Shown here: positions 1 through 7,322 of the stretch, in pieces
How positions within the stretch are numbered: the first letter of the stretch is position 1
Layout of the letters: each line of letters begins with the position of its first letter
DNA from: Cyanobacteria bacterium UBA1221
GTDB taxonomy: Bacteria; Cyanobacteriota; Vampirovibrionia; Gastranaerophilales; Gastranaerophilaceae
Reading direction: 5' to 3'
Length of the DNA: 11,108 nucleotides
Assembly (NCBI GenBank): GCA_002309425.1
Contig: DBXD01000084.1
Span: 5,659 to 16,766 of the forward strand
Notes under the pieces: model-generated
What the model was told of the DNA's origin: nothing
Databases searched by the model: none
Seen by the model: only the letters and a program-made list of their open reading frames with translations
Position numbers and translations under genes: made by a program

Positions 1-69
1 CTTTATACCGACAACTTATACTCTGAATCACTCAAAAACCTTAAATCAGCGATTTCAGGAGGAAAATAA
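1..69 (+). CDS. C-terminal end of an upstream gene (partial)
   Basis: Frame 1 is open from the window edge to a TAA at 67-69. It encodes 22 residues ending in SAISGGK. The stop lies one base before the ATG of the GT8 gene, and the GT8 ribosome-binding site AGGAGG (57-62) is inside these last codons. That spacing is typical of translationally coupled operon genes. The fragment is too short to assign a family. From context it is probably another glycan-biosynthesis gene, but this is inference. Confidence 0.6.
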   Translation, partial: LYTDNLYSESLKNLKSAISGGK

Positions 70-70
70 A

Positions 71-961
71 ATGAATATTCCTGTTGTATTCTGTTTTGAT
101 AAACGCATAATTCTCGGGGCCTCCGTTGCAATAAAAAGTCTGATTGATTGTGCAAAAGGGGATACAAGTTACGACATAAGAATTTTTCATTCGGATTTGG
201 ATATAAAAAATCAAAAGAATATAACAAGGTTAGCAGAAAATACTAATCACAGAATTTCTTTTCATTATATAAATCCCAAAATATTTTTAGATGCTCCTCA
301 TAACAGGAAATCGTGGACAGAGATTGTTTATTACCGCCTGCTGATACCGGAAATCTTAAAAGAATATGACAAGGTTATTTATTCTGACGTTGATGTGTTA
401 TTTAAAGGGGATTTGAGCGAAGTTTACAATACGGATTTGGCGGGTAATGAATTTGCAGCGGTTCCCGTTGAACTGAACAGAAAAAACAAAATGGTTTGCC
501 ACAAATATTTTCCGGAAAACACAAATGACAAAATTTTTATATCAAGTTTTATTGTGATGAACTGCGGATTAATGCGGGAAGAAAAAACCGTTAAAAAGTT
601 TTTTGAAGCAATAGAGCATTTTGGGAACAGACTTAAATTTTTCGACCTTGATGTATTAAATATTACATGTGACAAAATTTTGCCGTTAGATTTTCGTTAC
701 GGGGTTTTCCAGAGTATAGAGTACGGCGAGGACATAACAAAAGCAAAAGAATATAAATTTTTAAAAGAGATTTATTCTTTAGAGGATTTGGAAGAAGCAA
801 AAAAAAATCCTGTTATGGTACATTATGCAGGGAAATCAGGCAAGCCGTGGAGAATGAAAAATCCGTATCCTGACTATAAAGAATATATGGACAGTTTGCC
901 GAAAGAACTTGTACAATATACTTTTCGGGATTTAAGGAAAAGGTTTTTTAATAAGAGGTAA
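71..961 (+). CDS. Glycosyltransferase family 8 (LPS galactosyl/glucosyltransferase-like)
   Basis: Predicted retaining, nucleotide-sugar-dependent glycosyltransferase with a GT-A fold, acting in the cytoplasm or at the inner membrane face on a surface-glycan acceptor. The protein has 296 residues, normal for GT8. Visible family marks are the N-terminal strand with VFCFDKR (residues 6-12), the metal-binding DVD at 106-108 in YSDVDVLFKGDL, the acceptor-side FDLDVLN (191-197), and the C-terminal HYAGKSGKPW (251-260), which carries the third metal-ligand His of the family. The tail is basic (RDLRKRFFNKR), which may favour membrane association. The start is well supported by AGGAGG at 57-62, eight bases upstream. 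It is followed after 2 bases by a GT2 gene, so the two are co-transcribed. The exact sugar and acceptor cannot be read from the sequence. Confidence 0.9.
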   Translation: MNIPVVFCFDKRIILGASVAIKSLIDCAKGDTSYDIRIFHSDLDIKNQKNITRLAENTNHRISFHYINPKIFLDAPHNRKSWTEIVYYRLLIPEILKEYDKVIYSDVDVLFKGDLSEVYNTDLAGNEFAAVPVELNRKNKMVCHKYFPENTNDKIFISSFIVMNCGLMREEKTVKKFFEAIEHFGNRLKFFDLDVLNITCDKILPLDFRYGVFQSIEYGEDITKAKEYKFLKEIYSLEDLEEAKKNPVMVHYAGKSGKPWRMKNPYPDYKEYMDSLPKELVQYTFRDLRKRFFNKR

Positions 962-963
962 TT

Positions 964-1974
964 ATGCCAAAAGTTTCGGTACTTGTTCCTGTTTATAATG
1001 TGGAGAATTATCTGAGAGAATGTCTGGACAGTCTTACCAACCAGACACTAAAAGATATTGAAATAATTTGTATAAATGACGGTTCGACGGATTCTTCACC
1101 AGAAATAATTAAAGAATATGCTGAAAAAGATACCCGTATAAAAGTTATAGACAAACCCAATTCCGGCTACGGGGATTCCATGAACTTCGGAGCGGAGCAA
1201 GCAACGGGCGAGTATATCGGGATTTTGGAATCTGATGACTTTACCGAACCCGAAATGTATGAGGAATTGTATAACCTTGCAAAAAGCAAGGATGCGGATT
1301 TAGTTATTTCCGATTTCTATCTTTATTGGGCTAAAAAAAATAAGATTAAAAAAGTTAATTCAACATCAAAATATCCTGAAGAAAAAGTTACTAATATAAA
1401 AGAAACCCCGCTGCTTATAAGAAACAAAACAACAATATGGGCGGCAATATATAAGAGAGATTTTATTTTTAAAAATAACATAAAGTTTTTGCCTACTCCC
1501 GGAGCAAGTTATCAGGATACTTCTTTCAGGATTAAGACGATATGTCTTGCAGAAAAAATCATCTGTACCCGAAAAGCATATACCCATTACAGACAGGATA
1601 ATGAAAATTCTTCAATAAATTCAAAAGAAAAAGCTTTTGCAATATGCGGGGAATACGGTGAGCTGACGGCGTTTATGAACAGTCATTCCGAAATAAAAAA
1701 ATACGCAAATTCCGAAAAACTTATAAATCAGTGGAACGGCTATATGTGGAATTTTAAAAGGATTGATGAAAACGATAAAGATGAATTTTTGCAAAAATTT
1801 TATGATGATTTTAAAAAGTTCTATGATAACGGGGAGATAGATTCTCACTTTTTCACTAAGGTAAATAAAAAGTTGTTTAACATGCTGATTAGCGACAGAG
1901 AAAAGTTTAAAAGAACTTGTACAGAAAAAAATCTTATAAACAGAATATCGGCATTGTTTAGAATTGCGGGGTAG
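964..1974 (+). CDS. Glycosyltransferase family 2
   Basis: Inverting GT-A glycosyltransferase of 336 residues. Family hallmarks are the start VSVLVPVYNVENYL (residues 4-17), the nucleotide-binding NDGSTD (38-43), the metal-binding ESDD (89-92, the DXD equivalent) and, further on, YQDTSF (183-188) and YRQDNENSS (209-217), as in LPS or capsule side-chain transferases. The C-terminal third (about 240-336) is charged and helical with no clear membrane segment, so this is probably a soluble or peripheral enzyme. The ATG follows the GT8 stop by 2 bases, and the ribosome-binding site (AGAGG, about 954-958) overlaps the last codons of GT8, which indicates coupling. No gene follows on this strand, so this looks like the operon's last gene. 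Donor and acceptor are unknown. Confidence 0.92.
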   Translation: MPKVSVLVPVYNVENYLRECLDSLTNQTLKDIEIICINDGSTDSSPEIIKEYAEKDTRIKVIDKPNSGYGDSMNFGAEQATGEYIGILESDDFTEPEMYEELYNLAKSKDADLVISDFYLYWAKKNKIKKVNSTSKYPEEKVTNIKETPLLIRNKTTIWAAIYKRDFIFKNNIKFLPTPGASYQDTSFRIKTICLAEKIICTRKAYTHYRQDNENSSINSKEKAFAICGEYGELTAFMNSHSEIKKYANSEKLINQWNGYMWNFKRIDENDKDEFLQKFYDDFKKFYDNGEIDSHFFTKVNKKLFNMLISDREKFKRTCTEKNLINRISALFRIAG

Positions 1975-2002
1975 ACTAAAGTTTATCCTGCTTTTCTGCG
2001 CT

Positions 2003-2187
2003 CCTCGCAATAACATGCTCATGTCATTACGAGGGCGGCAGAAGCCTGACGTCCGAAGTAATCCAGCCAATTATTCAAAGCCTGTAAAAGTGAATTGCCA
2101 GGTGGTCTTTAAGTGTTTTCTCCCTGTCATACAATCAGCTGGATTGCCACGTCAGTCAGTCCTCTGACTGACTCGCAATGACATGTA
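2003..2187. repeat. REP/MITE-like palindromic intergenic repeat
   Basis: Two inverted arms flank about 70 bases. The left arm (2021-2068) begins ATGTCATTACGAG and ends TAATCCAGCC. The right arm (2139-2186), read on the minus strand, begins ATGTCATTGCGAG and ends CAATCCAGCT. The inner parts differ. The right arm holds a perfect 9-bp hairpin, GTCAGTCAG/CTGACTGAC (2151-2172, loop TCCT). A third partial copy, CCTCGCAATAACAT (2003-2016), faces the left arm across 4 bases; its two mismatches would be G-U pairs in a minus-strand RNA. The ends resemble the 'TCATTGCGAG...GCAATCCAG' palindromes I recall as dispersed in many unrelated bacterial genomes. The element has no coding capacity. It lies where two genes converge, a usual site for such repeats. 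Confidence 0.75.
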
Positions 2188-2194
2188 AATGCCT

Positions 2195-2229
2195 GCATAA
2201 AACAACACCCTCAAGATTGAGGGTGTTGT
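2195..2229 (-). terminator. Intrinsic terminator of the RTX-like gene
   Basis: There is a perfect 13-bp inverted repeat, ACAACACCCTCAA (2202-2214) and its complement (2217-2229). On the minus strand it is followed by TTTTATG, a short U tract. It starts 35 bases past the stop codon of the minus-strand repeat-protein gene. On the plus strand the hairpin is followed by a TTTTT about 8 bases away (2238-2242), so weaker termination of the glycosyltransferase operon from the other side is possible. Confidence 0.8.
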
Positions 2230-2263
2230 AAGATTGATTTTTAAGCAATATTTGAGTTTTGGA

Positions 2264-4279
2264 TTACATCATGCTCTGAGCATTCTCAAATACTGCGGCG
2301 AGATAGGCTCTCTGTTCATCAGTACCATCACGCAATAATTCTTGTATACTACTAAATGATGTATTATTAGCAAGCCAAGATGCTACATCTTGTCTTATAG
2401 TGTCGAAGACATACGCAATATCCCCGTTGTTTGTGTCAAGTTTCTTCCCTCCGGCTTTTATAGTTTCAATGTGTCCGACCCCAAAGCCCGAGAGATCAAG
2501 GTATCCGTCATTGTTCTCATCTGCATAAAAATCCTCAATATATACAAATGTCTGAGAATTTTTATCATATATAATAAGCGAATTATTACAAAAATCATTT
2601 CCGCTGCTAATGTCTGTCATAAGCACAACGTTATTCTTTTTCATTGCACTGAGATTTAGTATGTCATTATCTCCATCGGTGTCTATAATTCTTATACGAC
2701 TATTTGAGTCTATTAATTTCCCAATATTATAAACATCGCTTCCGCCGTAATCTTGTATCCAGCCCCAGCTTGATTTTATGTTATAGATATCCTTTGTATT
2801 ACCATAGTCGTATATATCAAAATAATCAACATACTGCATATTGTAGGTATCCTGATAATCGCCGTAATCATCAATATACACATCCTCAACCCAATTTGTG
2901 GTTTTGGTTTTCTTATCATATGAGCCTTTAATATTATACGTATCTTTACCGCCATCGTCCTTAATATTCACATCATATGAATACATACCCTTTATGTTAT
3001 ATTTATCGTTTCCTGTGCCGTAATCATAAATATAGGCATACCGACAGTTTTCCAAATTATATGTATCTTTGCCGGCATAATCCTCAATTTTTACTTCATA
3101 AGTGTCCCCGGTTATGTTATATTTGTCTTTTCCCTCTTCGTCCTTAATCCAGAGATAACTGATATCATTCATAGTATATTTATCGTTGCCGGCTTCGTCA
3201 AGAATATTTTCGTAAGAGTAATCGTAGTTGTTGAACCTTACATCATCTAATTTATAAACATCGTTTCCTGCGTCATCACCAATGTATAAATCCGTATTCC
3301 AGGAAGAAGTATTAAGTCCTTCACAATCCTCTACAACGTACTTATCATTCCCGACTTTGTCATAAATATTAACACCCTTAGAATTTGTTATTTCGTAATA
3401 ATCTTTTCCGGCATAATCAGAGATATCATGACTGTCTTTTTCGGGAGTTGAATTACTGATATAGTACTTGTCTTTACCTGCATAATCATCAACATTAGAG
3501 TCCATATTCCCGGAAAATCTGTAAGTATCATTACCTTTGTAGTCATCAACATATACAAAACCGTTATCATCTGTTTCATAGGTATCATTACCTTTTGAGT
3601 CATATATATCTAAACGGGAATATGTTCCTTTTGCAAAGTAGTAATCCTTTCCGGCAGCATCATAAATCTTTGCCATTCCTCCGTCAGTATCTACTACATA
3701 AACATCATTACCTTTATTCTCCATTATTGTATCATAACCTGTGTAATTAGAACTGTCATAATAAGCATAACTGCCCGAATAGTATTCCTTATGAAAATTG
3801 TATGTATCATTACCCTTTGCATCATACACATAATCCGAACCGCCGCTGTATAATGTCAATTCAGCATTTTTACCGCCCGATGCCAAAATAAAGTCAGAAT
3901 ATGTGGTATGAGGCATACCTTCTGCATACAAACCGTATCTGCCAAGAGGAGTAGATTGATTTATTATACCAGGCTGACCAAATGACTCATATTCAAGCTC
4001 CTGGAGGGTTAAATCAGTGTAATAATTTTGTATGGTTGTTGTAACGGTTTTGATAACTGCATAACTGCTGTCAATAAAAATTGTTTTAACAACCAAATCA
4101 TTACCGACTTTTGTCGGAATATTTAAATACTGGTAGACGTTGGGATATTCGCTTATATCAACATTTAGATAACAGTATGCGGAATTTCCGTCACCATGAA
4201 TACAAATTGTGTCCTTGCTGCCCGGCGTAACAACATAGTCGTTAGCCAAGTCATTAACAAAATAATGCTTTTTTGCCAT
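2264..4279 (-). CDS. RTX-like calcium-binding repeat protein, probably secreted
   Basis: 671 residues, rich in Asp, Tyr, Asn and Gly. An N-terminal region (1-145) without repeats leads into about 18 copies of a D-x-x-G-[N/K]-D-x-Y-x-[hydrophobic] motif. Their cores are near residues 154, 188, 208, 228, 247, 266, 289, 308, 336, 362, 381, 401, 421, 442, 472, 492, 511 and 535, most often 19-20 residues apart. The motif resembles the RTX/haemolysin nonapeptide (GGxGxDxUx), whose beta-roll makes one turn per about 18 residues. A parallel beta-roll or solenoid binding Ca2+ is therefore likely, with one clear site per turn. There is no N-terminal signal peptide. The last 60 residues form a non-repeat cap ending in FENAQSMM, as expected of a C-terminal type I secretion signal. 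No ABC exporter lies in the window. The start is backed by AAGGAG (4288-4293) with an 8-base spacer. Exact function (adhesin, S-layer-like protein or toxin) is unknown; no catalytic domain is recognisable. Confidence 0.85.
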   Translation of the reverse strand: MAKKHYFVNDLANDYVVTPGSKDTICIHGDGNSAYCYLNVDISEYPNVYQYLNIPTKVGNDLVVKTIFIDSSYAVIKTVTTTIQNYYTDLTLQELEYESFGQPGIINQSTPLGRYGLYAEGMPHTTYSDFILASGGKNAELTLYSGGSDYVYDAKGNDTYNFHKEYYSGSYAYYDSSNYTGYDTIMENKGNDVYVVDTDGGMAKIYDAAGKDYYFAKGTYSRLDIYDSKGNDTYETDDNGFVYVDDYKGNDTYRFSGNMDSNVDDYAGKDKYYISNSTPEKDSHDISDYAGKDYYEITNSKGVNIYDKVGNDKYVVEDCEGLNTSSWNTDLYIGDDAGNDVYKLDDVRFNNYDYSYENILDEAGNDKYTMNDISYLWIKDEEGKDKYNITGDTYEVKIEDYAGKDTYNLENCRYAYIYDYGTGNDKYNIKGMYSYDVNIKDDGGKDTYNIKGSYDKKTKTTNWVEDVYIDDYGDYQDTYNMQYVDYFDIYDYGNTKDIYNIKSSWGWIQDYGGSDVYNIGKLIDSNSRIRIIDTDGDNDILNLSAMKKNNVVLMTDISSGNDFCNNSLIIYDKNSQTFVYIEDFYADENNDGYLDLSGFGVGHIETIKAGGKKLDTNNGDIAYVFDTIRQDVASWLANNTSFSSIQELLRDGTDEQRAYLAAVFENAQSMM

Positions 4280-4326
4280 ATCCTTAACTCCTTATTTAAA
4301 AAATAAATCTTATTTCAACGGGGATA

Positions 4327-4355
4327 ATAATAGCATAATATGCGGAAATTTTCAA
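4327..4355 (-). promoter_or_regulatory. Candidate sigma70 promoter of the RTX-like gene
   Basis: On the minus strand there is TTGAAA (4350-4355), a 17-base spacer and TATTAT (4327-4332). A TG dinucleotide one base before the -10 makes it an extended -10. Transcription would start near 4320, giving a leader of about 40 bases that includes the AAGGAG ribosome-binding site. Confidence 0.5.
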
Positions 4356-4363
4356 CAAAAATT

Positions 4364-4392
4364 TTGACATTTGTTTTTGATTGTAATATTCT
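4364..4392 (+). promoter_or_regulatory. Candidate promoter of the small membrane protein pair
   Basis: A perfect TTGACA (4364-4369), 17 bases, then TATTCT (4387-4392, 4 of 6 to consensus). Transcription would begin near 4400, about 90 bases ahead of the first gene. It lies back-to-back with the minus-strand promoter of the RTX-like gene. The weak -10 leaves doubt. Confidence 0.35.
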
Positions 4393-4492
4393 CTATATGT
4401 AAACAATTTTGGAATAGAAAATTCCGTATATTAATTGTAAAGATGGTTTAACACAGCAGCAAAAATAATTTTGTTCGGGTTTAAAAATATAT

Positions 4493-5032
4493 ATGAAATT
4501 ACCTAAGATAAAAGATTTATGTATAAAGTTAGGAGAAAGTAACAAGGCAACCTATGCCGTTGTTGCGATTGCTGCTGCAAAAGGTATTTTTCGCCCGATA
4601 TTTACTCTCGCGGATAAGCATGAAAAAAAAGAAACAAAAAAATATGCTGCAGCAAGAGAAGGCTTGACAGAAGTTGTTGCAATTCCGACATACCTCGGTG
4701 TCGGTAAATTGTCTGAGGTAATTGCGGGAAAATTAAAAGGCCTTAGCCCTGAAAAAATGGAAGTTGCCAAGCATAATGCTAATTTCCTCGGAGTTTGTGT
4801 AGCCGCACTTTTTGTTATCCCTGCACTTGCATCACTTGTGACAAAACCGTTTTCAAAAAAAGTTCAGAACAGTTCAAATGCGGAGCATAAACTTGACATT
4901 AAAGAAAATGCCGTTCCCGAAAATATTGTTCCAAAAAATAAAGTTTCCGTAAAAAAACCTTATAATTATGTATCTATGGAGGGCTTCCTGCCTGCCAAAC
5001 CCGAAATTACAAAGGTAGGTGCACCATGGTAG
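4493..5032 (+). CDS. Small membrane protein of unknown function, paralogue of the next gene
   Basis: 179 residues; I recognise no characterised family. Residues 20-37 are mildly hydrophobic, followed by RPIFTLADK (34-42) and KKYAAARE (49-56). A clear hydrophobic segment (about 98-116) ends in LVTKPF, then comes a polar, Lys-rich tail to residue 179. The downstream gene repeats this order (RPSFILADK, KNYAAVKE, hydrophobic segment, LVVHPAL), so the two are paralogues. It seems anchored in the inner membrane with a hydrophilic tail. The start codon has no convincing Shine-Dalgarno sequence: the upstream bases are AT-rich after a lone CGGG, so the start is less certain than the frame. The stop overlaps the next gene by 7 bases. 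I believe this signature recurs in Gastranaerophilales proteins, but that is recall and was not checked. Confidence 0.8.
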   Translation: MKLPKIKDLCIKLGESNKATYAVVAIAAAKGIFRPIFTLADKHEKKETKKYAAAREGLTEVVAIPTYLGVGKLSEVIAGKLKGLSPEKMEVAKHNANFLGVCVAALFVIPALASLVTKPFSKKVQNSSNAEHKLDIKENAVPENIVPKNKVSVKKPYNYVSMEGFLPAKPEITKVGAPW

Positions 5033-5673
5033 GAATGATATCCAATTTTTTGACTAACCCCATACTCTCCAATGTTGCTCAAAGTACAACACGCTCAGTT
5101 TCTATTGAAACAGGTATGAAAGCAATCGGCAGACCCTCTTTTATTCTTGCCGACAAAAAATTAGACAAATCTACGAAAAATTATGCGGCAGTGAAAGAAT
5201 TTTTATATCAGCTGACATGCCTTGGTGTGTATATGGCCCTTGTCATACCCGTCTTTAAAAACGGAGCTTTTGCGCTTGCCAAAAAAGGTTTTAAAGATGA
5301 AAAAGCCTTTGGCTATTTTAAGAATGCAAAAAATTACTTAAATTACTTAAAACTTTCCAAAATGGAAAAAGCCGAAAGATTAAATGTAATGCAGAAAAAA
5401 GGGAAAAATTTAGAGTTTTCCGAGCAAATTAAAAATAACCTTATTAATCAGGATAAACCTGAAAAATACAGTATTGTAAAAGGCGCAATTGAATTGGGTA
5501 ATATTGTCGGATGCGTACTGGGATTGGCTATTATATCACCTCAGGTAAGCCACCTCGTTGTTCATCCGGCACTGAAATTACTCGGATTTGAAAAACCAAA
5601 ACAACCTGCCCCAACACCTGAACAGCCGCAATCTGCCGATATAAAAAATACCCGTTTAAGCGTTAATGCATAG
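5026..5673 (+). CDS. Small membrane protein of unknown function, paralogue of the preceding gene
   Basis: 215 residues. The N-terminal half repeats the signature of the gene before it: GRPSFILADKK (35-45) and TKNYAAVKE (50-58), followed by a hydrophobic segment (about 60-78). A charged helical middle (85-150) is an insertion relative to the paralogue. A second hydrophobic segment (about 154-171) leads to VVHPALKLLGF (178-188), then a Pro/Gln-rich tail. Two membrane passes are plausible. The ATG lies inside the last codons of the upstream gene (shared bases ATGGTAG, 5026-5032), with AAAGGTAGG ahead of it, so translation is coupled and the products may work as a complex. An alternative ATG at 5035 is spaced worse. 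No enzymatic motif is visible. Confidence 0.8.
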   Translation: MVGMISNFLTNPILSNVAQSTTRSVSIETGMKAIGRPSFILADKKLDKSTKNYAAVKEFLYQLTCLGVYMALVIPVFKNGAFALAKKGFKDEKAFGYFKNAKNYLNYLKLSKMEKAERLNVMQKKGKNLEFSEQIKNNLINQDKPEKYSIVKGAIELGNIVGCVLGLAIISPQVSHLVVHPALKLLGFEKPKQPAPTPEQPQSADIKNTRLSVNA

Positions 5674-5713
5674 TTTTTTGAAACTGAAAAAAGTAGGCAA
5701 GGCTTTAGTATAC

Positions 5714-5739
5714 CGACAGTAATCATAAAATAACTGTCG
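5714..5739 (+). terminator. Weak hairpin in the convergent gap 5674-5880
   Basis: CGACAGT (5714-5720) and ACTGTCG (5733-5739) form a 7-bp stem with a 12-base loop, 41 bases after the stop of the small membrane protein gene. There is no strong T tract after it, so terminator function is doubtful. The rest of this gap is AT-rich and holds nothing else I can support. Confidence 0.3.
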
Positions 5740-5880
5740 ATTTGAGAAGAAAGAACAGAGTTTTTGAGAATTTTTAATTTAAAAATATCACATTGTCTTG
5801 TTTTTGTTGGGTTTTACCTAAACTACTGACTAACAGACATGTTGTAAGGCTTAATTTAAGAGAATAAATAAAATTTGAAT

Positions 5881-7068
5881 CTAAAATAATTCTTGATTTT
5901 TCTTATAAACCATTTGGGTTGACTCCGGCATAAATTGAAGCATACACGTAACTCGTTCATTCAACCAATCAACATCCATACAGTTAATAAAACCTGTCAT
6001 TTCTGCAAATTCTTCATCTTGACCGTCTTTTTGTCCTTCTTCATAACCCATATAACCTTTTTCGACAAAGTCATCATAGATAAATTTCCCCATAGGTTTT
6101 ATTATAGCATCATTTTTGCAACGGTTTCGGAAATTGTTCATTTCAATTTCTCTTGCTTTTGCAAAATCTTTATTGTCGCTCCAGTATACTTTATTACTCC
6201 AATTATTTTGGTTAACATCATTACCCATTGAGTCAATGTGATTTATTGCGTGCCCGAGTTCATGAATAAAAGTCATATCATCTTTTACTTTTTGAGATAA
6301 TTTGAATTTTCTTACACCATTATCGTTTCTGTAAAATCCCTCATATTCATCTGTATCAAGCATTACCATTTGGTCTACTTCTTCATCAAATTTTAAAATT
6401 ATATCGCCAGATAATTTTTTAACAGAATTAAGTAAAAATTCTCTTTGCTCTTGTGATATTTGTTTTTGAGTTGGCTCATTTTCAATAGTGTCCAAAGTCG
6501 GTTGAATTTTCTTTCCTAAATCAATAACTTTTTTCTGACCGTTGTGTTCAACAGTTATAACATCACCTGATAAACCGCTTATTTTGTACATTTTGCCGTT
6601 GTGAACAGAAATTGCTGTATCATCATCAAGTTTTTCATAAGTACGGTTTTCTTGTCCTGTGGTTTCACCGTTCTTATTTTTAAAAGTTAAAGTCATAGAC
6701 TTTTTGTTGCTGTCATTTACTATCGTTTTATTTACGGTAGAGCTGTTTACACATTTTACAAAAATTTCTTCTGTTAACTTGTCTCCGTCTTTTTTAAACT
6801 CAACATTTTGAACAATATTCCCCGATGAATCAAGAACTTTTATATTTTCACATTTACCAAACGCAGGAGTCCAAATTGGCGAGGATATATTATATTGCTC
6901 AGCAATATTTGTTTTAATTGGCGGATAACATAGCTGTTTATCAGCTTGTGGATAATCATAGATTACATTAGGCTGAGGTGTACTAACCGTAGGCTTATTC
7001 ACACTTATCTGAACGGCATTGTAACTTGGATATGCTGATTGAGTTGTTTTAATATCGGAAATTTCCAT
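5881..7068 (-). CDS. Predicted zinc metalloprotease (HELGH), effector-like
   Basis: 395 residues. The C-terminal domain carries FIHELGHAINH (267-277), an HExxH zinc site with His269, Glu270 and His273. DEEFAEMTGF (351-360) lies about 80 residues later and supplies a likely third zinc ligand (Glu353 or Glu356). This is the gluzincin arrangement seen in anthrax lethal factor-like (ATLF/PPEP) peptidases. Residues 72-190 look beta-rich, with repeated short strands and turns such as DSSGN, KNKNGE and HNGQ. Residues 1-70 are polar, Pro/Gln/Tyr-rich and disordered-looking. There is no signal peptide or membrane segment, so it acts in the cytoplasm or leaves by a signal-peptide-independent route. No clear ribosome-binding site precedes the ATG: the upstream bases are TATATAAT, directly abutting it. 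There is no other in-frame ATG until residue 125, so this start is kept. Substrate unknown; a secreted protease or toxin/effector is the leading hypothesis. Confidence 0.8.
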   Translation of the reverse strand: MEISDIKTTQSAYPSYNAVQISVNKPTVSTPQPNVIYDYPQADKQLCYPPIKTNIAEQYNISSPIWTPAFGKCENIKVLDSSGNIVQNVEFKKDGDKLTEEIFVKCVNSSTVNKTIVNDSNKKSMTLTFKNKNGETTGQENRTYEKLDDDTAISVHNGKMYKISGLSGDVITVEHNGQKKVIDLGKKIQPTLDTIENEPTQKQISQEQREFLLNSVKKLSGDIILKFDEEVDQMVMLDTDEYEGFYRNDNGVRKFKLSQKVKDDMTFIHELGHAINHIDSMGNDVNQNNWSNKVYWSDNKDFAKAREIEMNNFRNRCKNDAIIKPMGKFIYDDFVEKGYMGYEEGQKDGQDEEFAEMTGFINCMDVDWLNERVTCMLQFMPESTQMVYKKNQELF

Positions 7069-7206
7069 ATTATATATAAGTAAATTTTTATGAAAAAATT
7101 GCTATTTTTATATTTTTTTATATATCAATAAAATGCCAAATTGCGAAAGCCCTTATCAAATAAAGTGAAAGTACGAGCAGTTAAAATGAAGATAAAGTGA
7201 AAATAA

Positions 7207-7311
7207 GTGCAGTTTGCAAATTCGTAGTCAAACAACTCCCGACCGTCAAAACCTTTGATATGAGTGGGTTTTATAAAAAATTGCAAACTGTCTGCAATTT
7301 GCAATCTGCAC
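7207..7311. repeat. Inverted-repeat region with competing arms
   Basis: The left arm GTGCAGTTTGCAAATT (7207-7222) matches the reverse complement of 7296-7311 at 15 of 16 positions. Its core, CAGTTTGCAA (7210-7219), also pairs perfectly with TTGCAAACTG (7281-7290). In addition AAATTGCA (7278-7285) pairs with TGCAATTT (7293-7300). These pairings exclude each other. No gene overlaps. It lies between the metalloprotease start and a terminator at 7348. It could be a small RNA, a decayed mobile-element end or a structured repeat; the sequence does not decide. Confidence 0.5.
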
Positions 7312-7322
7312 CACTTTCTACA

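Noticed and set aside
1621..2070. Long minus-strand open frame (149 codons) opposite the GT2 gene
   Set aside because: It overlaps a clear GT2 coding sequence and runs into the palindromic repeat. It has no family motif or ribosome-binding site.
1964..2167. Plus-strand open frame of 67 codons across the palindromic repeat
   Set aside because: It is made almost wholly of the repeat arms and overlaps the GT2 stop; composition is not protein-like.
2700..4100. Tandem DNA repeats or CRISPR-like array within the RTX-like gene
   Set aside because: The periodicity is at protein level; the DNA copies are diverged and spacing varies between 19 and 34 codons, so it is neither a VNTR nor a CRISPR array.
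7066..7074. TATAAT directly before the metalloprotease ATG, read as a -10 box
   Set aside because: Transcription would then start inside the coding region, and no other in-frame ATG occurs before residue 125. The region is simply AT-rich.
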